NCBI RefSeq assembly: GCF_910592395.1
Contig: NC_088322.1
Coordinates: forward strand, 9,791,431-9,855,430
Origin: Lineus longissimus
Lineage: Eukaryota > Nemertea > Pilidiophora > Heteronemertea > Lineidae
Direction: 5' to 3'
Length of the DNA stretch: 64,000 nucleotides
In this document: one piece after another, positions 38,401-48,700 of the stretch
How the letters are laid out: every line of letters begins with the position of its first letter
Position numbering within the stretch: the first letter of the stretch is position 1
Program-made: the position numbers and the translations under genes
The notes under the pieces: model-generated
Told to the model about the DNA's origin: nothing
Seen by the model: only the letters and a program-made list of their open reading frames with translations
The model's database searches: none

Positions 38401-41400
38401 GATACTCTTCATCTGGGCTGGGACTTTGAAGACAAGGAAAGTCCGATTGTTGAGTACAAATATGCAGTGGGTGAGTTTAGTTCATAAGATCTTTTTCTTA
38501 ACCTAGTTTTTCTAGTTTGCCTTACAAAATTTGACAATTAAGGCTCTTTGGCGAACTTTATAACAGACATAAACCAGTAGACCACAATATATCCATGTAC
38601 GTGTCGAAATTAAAGTTTAAATATAGTCTTGATTCATAATTAGAAAGATCTGCATAGGTTTCAGTTCAAACGCATGATATCTAGAAACTTTTTGGGTAAG
38701 CAAAACTGTAAGTTCTCGAATGATGAAAAATAAATGAGTTACCCTACGTCATTCTCTTTCAGGAAAGAGGAAAGGTGGCTCAGTAATTTCCTATTTCAAA
38801 TCCGTCGGTTTGAAACCATTTACCCAGGTTACTGATCGGGACCTAAAACTGATCCACAACTCTAGCGTCTATGTGACTGTCATCGCCAGGAACGCGGCTG
38901 GTCTCAAGAAGATTCTTCTCTCGGATCCAATCAAGATCGACAAGACACCGCCAGTTATTCACCATGTATGGGACGGAACCGATAAAGGTTAAGAAATACT
39001 TTATCGAGATACAGTTTGTTCGATTCGAGCTTGTTCGATTCGAGTCTCATAGATACATAAGAGATGATCTTTCTGTTGTTAATGAGGATAAAACTAGCCC
39101 CATCCCATCTCTATTGAAACAATGATTAAACCACACCGTAGAGGTTTAGCAGCGAAATCAAATCAAGTAACAACTTCCACTGCAGATGGTAACTTATCTG
39201 TATCTTTCTTTCTACCTTAGATGGAGACATTGCCCACCAGGACTCGTCTACAGTCAAAGCTCAGTGGAGTGTCGACGATCCAGAGTCCGGCATAGAGTAT
39301 TGCGAATACGGAATAGGTACGGTATTAACAAAAATGACCCGATCCTATATATATGTCTTCTGATATCTATGACATGGTTTTCTTGAGCATTGGTGATCGC
39401 CGATTGTTTTATCCTTGGGAACAACACCCGTTTTGCTTTCGTCGAAAAGTGTCTCAAATTATTTATCGCAGCTGGAAGTGACGAGATCCAAGAAGAGATA
39501 GATCATTCTATAGCTAGAAGTCAAGACAGAAGAATTGTATATGTTAAGGCAATTCCAATTGGTTTGTAACAAACAACGTTGTTTAGTAACTCCACTCACT
39601 GAATATTCTTTCCTCGTCCACCAGTATCCATGTGTTGTTTTGACTGTCTCTTTTTTACTACTGTTCATAGTAACGATATGTTTATTTCGCAGGATCTAGA
39701 CGCGGGATCTTGGATATCCAACATTTCAAAAAGGTGCAGGGTGGGGCAAGTAAAATATCACATGCTCTAAACCAGTCTGAGGTGCCAGCAAGAATCTACA
39801 CTTCAATCCGATGTCACAATTTTGCCGGCGGTGCAACGACCATGACATCAAATGGAGTAGCTTTTGCCCAGGCCAAACCAAGCACCAAGAGTGCGTGGGT
39901 TCGAATCATGTCTCGTTCTCCGACCGTCTACCCTAACCAGTGGAGCGCTGCAGGGATCCATCAGAGTCAGACAGATGAGTTGTTTCTCCGCTGGGATGGG
40001 TTTGAGGATCCAAACGGAATCAGTAACTATGAGGTAGGCATGGAACCGATGCGGCGAACTGATCGGTCGCTGTCTTGATTCTGATATCGTCAGGCGCATA
40101 TGCCACATCCGAGTTTTCGTGATGGAAACCTGTTGTGGCAGAGAGAAAATCCTTCGATCTGCTTAGAGAATGGTATTTCATCCCTGTCTAGTCTTATCTT
40201 AGGATCTCATTGAGGGTTGATATGTCGTAAAGCGGATATCGGATCGCCCCTTCTCTGTCTCTTCTTTTGATACATTGATCTGATGATCGTGACTACGATC
40301 AAAATGATACCTTATTCAGCTCTGAACTCCTAAAGATAAAGGAGATACAGAGCATTTTGTCTAAGAGACAAAAGTGATTATTTAATTTCCCGTGCAATGG
40401 CGTGATGGTGGGCATTCTTTGTCTTATAACAAATGATGATGCGGTACAGGCACTACATCTTGGCATCAGAGAATAATGTGATACCATAAAACTAACAACT
40501 GTTTTTTTCAGGTGAATATCCGGGACATTGCCAAGAGTGGTCCTATCTGGGATCAGTGGATCACAGTTCCCGGCAATATGAAATACCTAAGAATCCACGA
40601 TCTCAAGCTGAAGGCTGGCGGAACATACGAGCTTGTCGTCCGAGCTGTGAATGTTGTTGGTAAAAGAAGTTCGAAGGTGGCTACCAGAGTCATAATTAGT
40701 AGTACACCACCGACAGTGAACACAGGTGAGTCGAAAGTCATGGCAGTGAGTAGGCCTACGTAGTACAGGCTGCTCTTCTTCACATATTACAACCAGTACT
40801 TGCCGGTTTCACATTGGCTAAGTAGGGCTTAACTGAGGAAAACAAGAAATTTAAAGCTGTGACAGATATTGCAACGATGTAGTGACTGAAGTCTGTGTAG
40901 TTGTTACTGTGTAGTTTAATCAAATGTGCATGGTCGAACTTTTTTCGTTGTTGAAGTGTTTAATTAAGGATTGAATGCCACCAAAATGATTGTAATAGGG
41001 TTCATGTGTAGATGGTGCAGTTGGTATACAACCGAAACATATGCACGCGATTGAATGCATGTGCATTTGAGAACTAACCTATTGATATGGACTCTGTAGC
41101 TATTAATAGTGCTTAGCACAGCATTGCTATTATCTCAAGACACTTCTCCATAATCCTGTTCAAGTAATAAACATCAGTCATCTGCATGCTGTGGTAGCAA
41201 AATTTCTTACTATATGAGAACTTAATTACAGTTTTTTTATTTTCAGGCAAAACACCAGAGTTGACATGGAGCATCCCCAACAAGTTGTTTACCATGGATT
41301 GGTCTGGTCTCTTTTCAAAGAAGCCTTTCTACTACGAAGTTTGTTTAGGGACGGTCCAAGGGGGCGCTGATATCAAACTTTGGCAGGAGACGACTTCGGC

Positions 41401-41539
41401 GAACGTGACAATTGAGCTTGAAACAGCGTGGCAATCAAGCGGTACATTCTATGCTACTATTACCGCAGTCAACCCTGCTGGACTCTCCACCAAGTACCTA
41501 CACACCATCCACAAGAATGCTATAAAATCAAAACCTTAA
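11206..41539 (+). CDS. Giant secreted protein: EMI-like domain, Cys-rich region, ~20 fibronectin-III-like modules, one galactose-binding-like domain
   Basis: A 54-exon gene with a 10548-nt coding sequence and 3515 residues; exon coordinates are in the sub-entries. Every junction has GT-AG ends and the phase closes exactly from ATG (11206) to TAA (41537-41539). The order is: signal peptide, EMI-like domain (about 31-84), cysteine-rich EGF/TIL-like segments (85-239), an unclassified region (240-841), then repeated modules with a galactose-binding-like insert (about 2868-3048). A module reads: DG-(V/I)-x-(I/V)-D-x-(S/T)-P-P, DxDYQ, W-x-G-F-x-D-x-E-S-G-I-x-x-Y, AVGT, then G-x-x-Y-Y-V-x-V-x-A-x-N-x-A-G-L. 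The last part is a fibronectin-III-like strand pattern. No transmembrane segment or GPI-type tail follows, so it is inferred to be secreted into matrix or fluid. I do not recognise a named orthologue. Merged neighbouring genes are unlikely because phase and repeat register continue throughout. Confidence 0.85.
14495..14673 (+). repeat. Dispersed repeat with AAATTCGTATG core, copy 1
   Basis: It lies in intron 6 of the giant gene. TTCAGCAAATTCGTATGCAT, then TGCACTGCGGCA, TTTCTAT, TTGGACC and CCTTTAAAG match 52535-52708 in order and spacing, with about one difference in six bases by eye. Confidence 0.7.
14903..20298 (+). other. Exons 7-15: unclassified extracellular region of the giant protein
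   Basis: Exons: 14903-15172, 15506-15653, 16337-16535, 16778-16945, 17582-17939, 18427-18565, 18932-19090, 19618-19750, 20068-20298 (residues about 240-841). Exon 11 opens with a strand pattern G-V-Y-S-V-I-L-T-V-S-D-I-A-G-N, as in Ig-like or PKD-like folds of extracellular proteins. Exon 13 carries the first IDSSPPV motif. Exons 14 and 15 are richer in Cys and aromatic residues. The rest matches no family I can name. Confidence 0.7.
16135..16280. repeat. Near-perfect hairpin element, ~35-bp arms
   Basis: The left arm (about 16149-16183) contains GGGTGATATGAATAAAGACT and then AGCAAATGCTTTTA. The right arm (about 16234-16268) is its reverse complement with almost no mismatch. A loop of about 50 bases separates them, and outer flanks pair partly (AAGACACAGTAAT against ATTATGTCTT). 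It lies in intron 8 of the giant gene. Low arm divergence suggests a young insertion. Confidence 0.8.
20626..28439 (+). other. Exons 16-29: first block of fibronectin-III-like modules
   Basis: Exons: 20626-20835, 21329-21600, 22013-22160, 22463-22690, 23356-23509, 23889-24169, 24332-24526, 24856-24987, 25354-25489, 25937-26157, 26707-26880, 27399-27582, 27767-28024, 28231-28439. Clear module marks include DVDYQSS...WDGFFDHESGI (exon 16), HDNESGIQSY (exon 19), YEYAVGTS (exons 20/21), YRVAVGTTSGG (exon 22) and DIDYQAS (exon 24). Exons 24-29 hold diverged modules in which the ESGI motif has been lost, though the closing 'G-x-x-Y...V-x-A' strand remains. Confidence 0.8.
28891..28911 (+). repeat. 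Poly(C) tract, 21 bases, followed by (AC)n
   Basis: In intron 30 of the giant gene, 21 consecutive C residues run into an ACACACAC stretch. Confidence 0.95.
29865..30055. repeat. Low-complexity foldback-like stretch in intron 32
   Basis: GGGGTTTTGAGCTTTTGAAAA, CAAAACCCCTTGAGCTTTTAAC and AGCTCAAACC recur in both orientations together with several AAAAACC/GGTTTTT strings. It is probably a small decayed transposon. Confidence 0.4.
33215..33472. repeat. Foldback element with ~60-bp inverted ends
   Basis: The left end (about 33218-33285) holds GGGTTGACCATATAGGCACC and TTTTTGGCTAGAACTT. The right end (about 33412-33470) holds AAGTTCTAGCCAAAA and GGTACCTGTGGTCAACCC, the reverse complement with some mismatches. 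It lies in intron 38 of the giant gene. Confidence 0.75.
34120..34330 (+). mobile_element. Dead 3' end of a non-LTR retrotransposon (LINE) with (TAG)n tail
   Basis: Plus-strand translation reads GRKRGRPRTAWMDNIKE, a stop, then IGLTSLQLIQKAEN and further stops. G-R-P-x-x-x-W-x-D-x-I-K-E followed by L...A-E is the familiar C-terminal tail downstream of reverse transcriptase in several LINE clades. A TAGTAGTAGCAGTAGTAG run at about 34310-34328 may be the remnant 3' microsatellite tail. It is inserted in intron 40 of the giant gene in the same orientation. Confidence 0.7.
37682..38470 (+). other. Exon 48: galactose-binding-like (DUF642-type) domain within a fibronectin-III-like array
   Basis: This 789-nt exon is about four times the gene's mean. 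Both its flanking introns are phase 1. It starts by finishing one module (SDGVMIDRSPP), then encodes about 180 residues beginning NNPSFEDNPGP, with GW, GSLFQTLTGL, Y-V-V-T-L-Y-A-S-H, W-x-x-H and SGIAFDDVVV. That is the strand signature of jelly-roll galactose-binding-like carbohydrate-binding domains such as DUF642. It ends by opening the next module (ESPIVEYKYAVG). Ligand binding is an inference from fold resemblance only. Confidence 0.7.
38763..41539 (+). other. Exons 49-54: C-terminal modules and stop of the giant protein
   Basis: Exons: 38763-38987, 39221-39316, 39472-39561, 39693-40033, 40512-40725, 41247-41539. Module marks: IDKTPPVIHHVWDGT (49), DPESGIEYCEYGIG (50), WDGFEDPNGISNYE (52), SSTPPTVNT (53), YYEVCLGTVQGGADI (54). 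The protein ends HKNAIKSKP with no hydrophobic tail, so no membrane or GPI anchor is apparent. Donors of exons 49 and 51 (GTTAAG, GTTTGT) are weaker than the rest. Confidence 0.8.
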
Positions 41540-42737
41540 AACGTCTTAAGGTCGAATATAAAATGCTTTCACTTTAGAGAGTGACCTGCGATTTCGTTTT
41601 GTATTGACACGGAGGCAATGAATATGTAACTTTTATGCGCAAGAGATAGGATATATACCGGAAAAACTGAAAAATGGATACGAATGATATATCACATGGA
41701 AATCGTGACGTCACATGTACACTTACATGTATGTGTTGCACCACAGAGGATGTTGGCTCACGCTTTGTGATGTCACGCGATTTTTCTCTCTTTTTTTGCC
41801 TTCGTGATTTTAACACTTGTTGTCCCATACGCATGGAACTTACATATTTGTCATCCGAACTTATACCGGTGTGTAATTTTTATTCTTCTGCATCAGTATT
41901 AAGACATAGCTGCTGCTTCAATTAGCTAAATGCCCTGCCTAACATTCACAAAGTCCTTGACAGACAACCTGGCCGCAAGAAAAAACAAATTAGTCACATC
42001 GTCTTGTTGACCTATCGCCGTTCACAATAATCTTATATTTGTCAACGTCGAAAATAACCCCACATTGCAAAAAAATGCTCTTGCAATTTTGTTGATTGGA
42101 AAAACCAAAAGGAATTTCGTAGTCTGCCAAAATAAAAATCTTGATTTTTTTAGGGATTTTGTGAATTCATTACATAAGGGGCGCAAATATTTCGCTGATT
42201 GCAGTTTTCCATATTCGTGATTTAGAGAAAACAAGTTTTCATTTAATGATTAAAATAAATAATAGAAGACATATTGTATATTACATTATATCATAGTTTT
42301 GTATATATTTCGGAAATAAACATTTGCTAAATAAATACTGTTTCATTCTTTTCATTTGTGTCGATTTGGAGTCCGGATTTATTCAATTCGGCGAAACAAC
42401 TGCACTTAAAATAAAATTTTCTGTCATATGTAGATAAACGCCGAGTTGAGTGCATGCCTTCCCTCCAGGCACCTGGCATTTGGAGTTAGGAGATAAATAG
42501 TGTCTCAGAAGGGAAGTCCGGATGACCCCTTTACCAGGCTAGCACAACTTGACTCCCAAGAAGATTTGAGCTGATAAGAATAAATGTTATTTGCAGAATG
42601 CGTAATAGGCTTGGCCTTTCGAATCCATTCTATCATAAAGTGAGTTTACAGTGACGGAATGTCTTTTTTGCCTTTGTTCATCAACAGACGTTTGTTGCCC
42701 ATGCTTCAACCTAACATTGGACACGAGGACAGTTCAT
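41540..42737. other. Tail-to-tail intergenic interval with candidate poly(A) signals
   Basis: The two stop codons are 1.2 kb apart on opposite strands. Plus-strand AATAAA motifs occur at 42131, 42254 and 42315, giving a plausible 0.6-0.8 kb 3' UTR for the giant gene. A minus-strand AATAAA (TTTATT at 42378-42383) could serve the guanylate cyclase gene. If the distal plus signal is used, the two 3' ends fall within about 100 bases of each other. Confidence 0.5.
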
Positions 42738-45700
42738 CTACCCAACAGAGCCCACTGATGCCGTCATGTGCGAGTCTAGTCTCTCCTTTTTTGGCTGTTC
42801 ACGATCGGTTACCCAGAATGTTCTGATTTCACCTTTCCCCTGAAAAGAAAAACAGTTTAACAATCTCCCAGGTGAAACCGACAACTTATTCATAGAATTC
42901 CATCGATTTGTTTGATTTTCCTTTATTTTGTTGGACAGGTGTTCTTGTAGAATTGATAGTACCTTGTGTAGCAGTGATTACCAAAGAGAAGTTTAAAACA
43001 TTTGAATAAATAAGATTACAGTTTCTCGGCGATGACCCCACTCGTCCCCTGATCTAATCTGTCTCAGAAGGGATCTGCATTGAGTCCTACCTTCATGGCG
43101 ATCAATCCCCTTTCTTCCAAGGTAAACCCACCGACTTTCACCAACAGTTCGTGGCATTCGGGCGAACAGTGGATCATCAGTGCTGAGGAAAGACAACGAA
43201 GAGTTATAGCGAAACCGAAGAAACTTGTGAGAGTTGGCCCGACAAGTCATTGTAAGTGTTTAGTGCGACCGTTGGCCAGTGCGACGCATGGTAAGTGTTC
43301 ACTGCAAGTTAGTACATGTGTGGATGTCGTTTTCGTCAATTGCCACGTGTACTCTTTGAAGGTGTGTGGCATCAGAGGAAAACGACAATCCATACTCGTT
43401 GAATGAGGAGTGTAATACCAAGATTCCTTACAGTATCCACAAGAACCCCTACCCTTGAGGAAGGTAAGAAAGGAACAGGCCATTATGATTTAGCCGACTC
43501 TCTCCCTGGCCTAGATTATGTAGAACATCGGATAGATTTAAACGCCCCCATACGTCCCAGAGTACTGTAAACTGCTGATTTTTGGCAGTAGTTTTATTTG
43601 AACGGATTTTGTCAGTACGTTGATTCGCCATAACAAAAATCGCAATAAAAAATTGGCTGTTCGTTTTGGAGATTGTCACCCATGTTTAAAATTCGAGCAA
43701 TCAATGCAACTTACGCAGGCCATTGGACTCCATCCTGGATGCAGTATTGACTGTATCCCCAAATAGGCAGTATCGAGGCATTTTGAGACCAACTACACCA
43801 GTCACGCATGACCCTGAAATGAACCACAAAACTTAAGTACATACTGTTATTCGCCATTTTTTTACCCTATTCAAAAATATTTCCGATTTTCAAGAATTTT
43901 TACCATGGGTATCTATCTGGGCGAATTTTTGTGCTTTCAGTTTTCGCGAGTGGATATTCGACAGATTCTCAAAAATAAAGGGCCTGCCAAAATTTGGCTC
44001 TTAACCGTAGTTTAACCTTCGAAATAATTCAATCATCGAGGCCTAATTTGCATGTTGACAGAAAGTTTATGAAAATATCAAAATGAATAAAATCGGTATG
44101 ACATGCGATTTATCCTTGCTTTGAGAACCTATCATAAAAATATTATCAAAAACAAATCACTAATAAGCGAGATATTGCACTTTAAATCTTTTCAGTTTTG
44201 GCCCCCTGGTGGCCAAGTCGAGAATCATATTAGACCGAAATTCGGTGTCGGGCTTATCTGACTTAAAGAGCCATGTGTACCAAGTTTCAAGTTATTGACT
44301 TTAGCGGTAAAGAAACGTGTCATTGTTACACTGAAACAGACAATTTACGCCATTTGACCTCTTTGACCTTGAAAAGTACGTCAAATCAAAAACTCATACG
44401 ACGTATGATGTATCCTTACTTGGAGTACCTACCATAATTTTTTTATTGAAAACAAGTCACTAATAAGCGAGATATCGCACGTTTTACTTTTTCAGTTTTG
44501 GCCCCCTGGTGGCCAAGTGAAGAATCAGATCAAACCGAAATTCGGCGTCTGCAGTTAAAGGACGTGGAGGATCATGTGTTCCAAGTTTCAAATTCATAGC
44601 TCCAGTGGTCAAGAAACGTGCCATAGTTACACTCAAACGGCCAATTTACGCCATTTGAACTCCTTGACCTTAAAATGTAGGTCAAATATAAAATCGGTAT
44701 GATATGTGATGTTTCTTTTCTCGGAGTACCTACCATAAAAATGTTATCGAAAATGAGTCACTTACAAGAGAGTTATCGCACTTTTTAAGTTTCACTTTTG
44801 GCCCCCTGGTGGCCAAGACAAGAATCACATCGGACCGAAAGTCAATGTCGGAGGTCACCTTACCTCGGGGGTCTTGTGTACCAAGTTTCAAATTCGTATC
44901 CCCAGCGGTTAAGAAACGTGTCACTGTTTTTGAAATAGGATACTGACGACGACGACGACAACAATGGACGACGACGGACGCCGGACACTGCGGTATTGTA
45001 TAGACTCCCCTTTGGTGAGCCAAGAATATCAAGAATCGTGAAGAAAAATATTATTTTTCTCCGATTTTTATTATTTTTATACTTAAGCTTAATTTGCATG
45101 CTGACTGCAAACACGTATCATGCTTTACACAGTTTATTTTAATGCTGACCGCAAAATGTTATTATCATGCTTTACACGATTTAATTTTAGGCTTATTATT
45201 CTGAAATTATTTTGTTAGTATTATTCGAACAACTTGTGGTCCAGAAACATAGAAATACAGTATACACAATGCCGTAGTGCGGTTACCATGCATGCAACTA
45301 TGTTAAAACACCGTGTGTACAGCATTTGTATATCTTTCTACGCAACGGCAAAGCTGAACTAAAACAGTGGCACGTTTCTTAACCGCTAGGGCCATGGACT
45401 CAAAACTTGGTTTGCATGACCCCCTAGGTCAGATGACCTTTGACACTGAATTTCGGTCCGGTCTGATTCTTGACTTGGCCACTAGGGGGCCAAAACTAAA
45501 AACATAAATAGTGTGATATCTCGCTTATTACTGATTGGTTTTTGGTAAAAAATTTATGGTAGATACTCTTAGCAAGGATACATCACATATGATACGGGTT
45601 TTTGATTTGACCTTCTTGTCAAGGTCACAGAGGTCAAATGGCGTAAATTGGCCATTTGAGTGTAACTGTGGCACGTTTCTTTACCAATAAAGCTATGAAC

Positions 45701-48700
45701 TTAAAATTTGGTACACATGACTCCCTTCATCATATAACCTCTGACACTGAATTTCGGTCTGATCTGATTCTCGACTTGGCCACCAGGGGGCCAAAACTAA
45801 AAAAAGTAAAAAGTGCAATATCTCGCTTAATAGAGACGTGTTTTCAATTTCATTTTTATGGTAGGTACTCAGAGCAAGGATACATCATATATCCTACAGG
45901 TTTTTGATTTGACCTTATTTTCAAGGTCACAGAGGTCAAATGGTGTGAATTGGCCATTTGAGCATAACTGTGGCACGTTTGTTAACCCCTAAGGCTATGA
46001 ACTTGAGACTTTGTACAAAGGACCCCCTAGGTCAGCTGGCCTCTGACCCTGAATTTCAGTCCGGTCTGATTTTCAACTTGGCCACCAGGGGGCCAAAAGT
46101 GAAAACCTAGAAAGTGTGATATCTTGCTTATTAGTGATTCGTTTTCAATAACATTTTTATGGTAGGTTCTCCTAGCAAGGATACATCCCATATCATATAA
46201 GTTTTTTATTTGACCTGCTTTTCAAGGTCACAGAGGTCAAATGGCGTAAATTAGTCGTTTGAGTGTAACTATTGCACGTTTCTTAACCACTAAAGCTATG
46301 AACTTGAAATTTGGTACACATGACTCTCTACGTCAATGACTCCCTACATCATGTAACCTCGGAATTTCGATCTGATCTGGTACTCAACTTGGCCACCAGG
46401 AGGCCAAAACTAAAATAGGTAAAAAGTGCAATATCTCGTTTATTAGTGACTTGTTTTTGATGATATTTTTATGGTAGGTACTCCAAGCAACGATACATCA
46501 CATGTCATACCGACTTTGGTTTGACCTATATACTATACATGCAGCATGTTTCTTAACCAGGATGAATTCCTAGCCACCAAATATCTATACGGTGAGCACA
46601 ATGGCCCTTGGCCGTTTCATTTAATGAACGGCGTTGGTCTTTAAACGGAGTCAATTGTTCTTCAGTTTACCTGAGTGAATGCCTATCCTCAGGTTAAGTT
46701 GGTGGTCAGGCCGATGTCTGACCTTGAACACTTTGATAGCCCGCAGGAGGTGTAGAGACATGCCAGCTATCTCTGCTGCGTGTCGGATGCCGTTTCTCTT
46801 TGGGAGGCCGCTGGCCACCATGTAGGCATCGCCGATGGTTTCCACTTTGTACACGTCATATTCGGTTATGATATCGTCGAAGCATGTGTAGAGGTCATTC
46901 AGTAGGTCAACAACCTGTTAAAAGAGGGCGCACTTCTGTTTATAACATACCTCCATTTGGGCCATACCCTTCCCTCAAGCTGATATCGAGACAAATTGAT
47001 AATCAGCCGAATGTTTACTCAGCCCTCAATAGAGAAAAGAACGTAAGACAATTAGACCAACCGTACGGATTCTTTGAACAAGTTCCTTAAATATTTCTAG
47101 TGCTTTTTCCAAAAAAATCAAAACCTTGAAACAAGTCTTCTCAAAACTTAATATACATTGCAGAGCATTTTGCTGTGAAACACTTCCTATGGACATCAGT
47201 TCCAATTAAAGAGTACAGAGTATCCTACCTGCATTGGGGTACTCTCTGATGACAAGGCCGTGAAACCACAAATGTCGCTAAAGTAGATTGTCACCGAGTC
47301 GAAACTCTCCGCCTCTACTTGTTTTCCTCGCTTAAGTTGCTCAGCAACCGACCTAAATTAAAAAGTGCATCATTTTTTCATGGCATGAGAAAAACGCTTT
47401 AACTTTATACTCAACCGATCTTACCTTAATATACTTCTTAGTAGCCTATGTGATACCAAAAGTCTAAAATTATCAAACTAAAAGGGCACTCACTTTGGCA
47501 ACATCTGATAGAGTAGTTCATCAGTCTTCTTCTTCTCCTCAACCAGTTCTTGGGTCCTTTCTTCTATGATGCTCTCCAGATTGTTGGCATAGCGTTCCAT
47601 GATTGACACCATGTTGTCCATGATGTTGGATTTTCTAGAAAGTAGAATTGAGTACTGGTTTAAAACTACATCTACTTAGTTTTCCCCCTGGGGAAGCAGT
47701 CCAACTTTATTGTTCAATGATTGTTGATGGACTTATGGCTAGCGAGGCAAGGACTTGATCGCAGAGTCTACGGACGGTGGAAAGTGATGCTTCCACGGCA
47801 TGAAGAGGACTTACTAAGTAAGTAAGTAGGTTGTTTTCAGGGGGGGGGTGTCAGAAGGAATTATACAGAAGACCGAGTAGGTGTACTTACAGTCCTCTGG
47901 AAAGTGGTTTTAACTTGGATTTGACTTGCTTTAGCTCGGGCCGCTCGTCTGGATACTCCGCCCAGCTTGCAGCGATGGTATCAGTCACATATTTTGGCAC
48001 TTTGTCTAATTCTGCGAGTTTTGGGCGGAATGGCCGGGACGTGTCTGTGCAGCGTTTGACTTTATCAATAATCTCTGGAAGCGAATGAACAAGTTCATAT
48101 CAGAGGTTTTCAATAACGAAAGTCTCTATTAATACGGAGCCGGAATGTATAATATTCTTATATCTCATTGAATCTTTTAGTGAATAAACTCATGAGGTAT
48201 TATGGGGCACCTGGGGTTTATTTTAGAAAAGAAATTATCAAGACTGACAAATAAGATTATGTAATGTGGAGTACATGTACGTGGTGAAAGCTTCCCAATG
48301 GCTTGAAGTAATAATACCACTAAAAGTAAACAAAATATTGAATTGAAGCTTCGAGATTTTAAAGAGTTTTCCAATAGGGAATACTCCAGAGAAGTACTCT
48401 CTGTTGATGGTCGGCATGTGTCTTTGGGCCATCATCTTCTGTGTCAGCTGACTGGCGAGTTGTTCGTGACGAAAACAAGAAATTGCATCATACCGAGCCA
48501 TTATCGCAGAACTTAGACGTTCATATAAAGCTTTTCGTATGAACAGAAAAAAACAACCCACCTTCTGGCGTGTTTTCATAGGCGCCAAAGGGCCCCATGC
48601 GTCCATATATTTCATAGAGAATAAAGGCAAAGCCATATATGTCTCCCTTCGCGTTTCCTGACTCGTACGGTGCGCGGAGGAGTTCCGGTGCGGTCCATAG

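Larger units (their letters stand above)
42738..47634 (-). other. Exons 17-22: dimerisation linker and cyclase catalytic domain
   Basis: Exons: 47494-47634, 47229-47352, 46671-46914, 43715-43813, 43091-43182, 42738-42839. Exon 17 has the coiled linker [20 protein letters not shown]. Exons 18-20 hold [39 protein letters not shown] and [20 protein letters not shown]; exon 21 [10 protein letters not shown]; exon 22 [10 protein letters not shown] and a short tail ending TASVGSVG. The intron after exon 19 (43814-46670) separates IGIHS from GSCVTG and contains a large inverted repeat. Confidence 0.9.
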
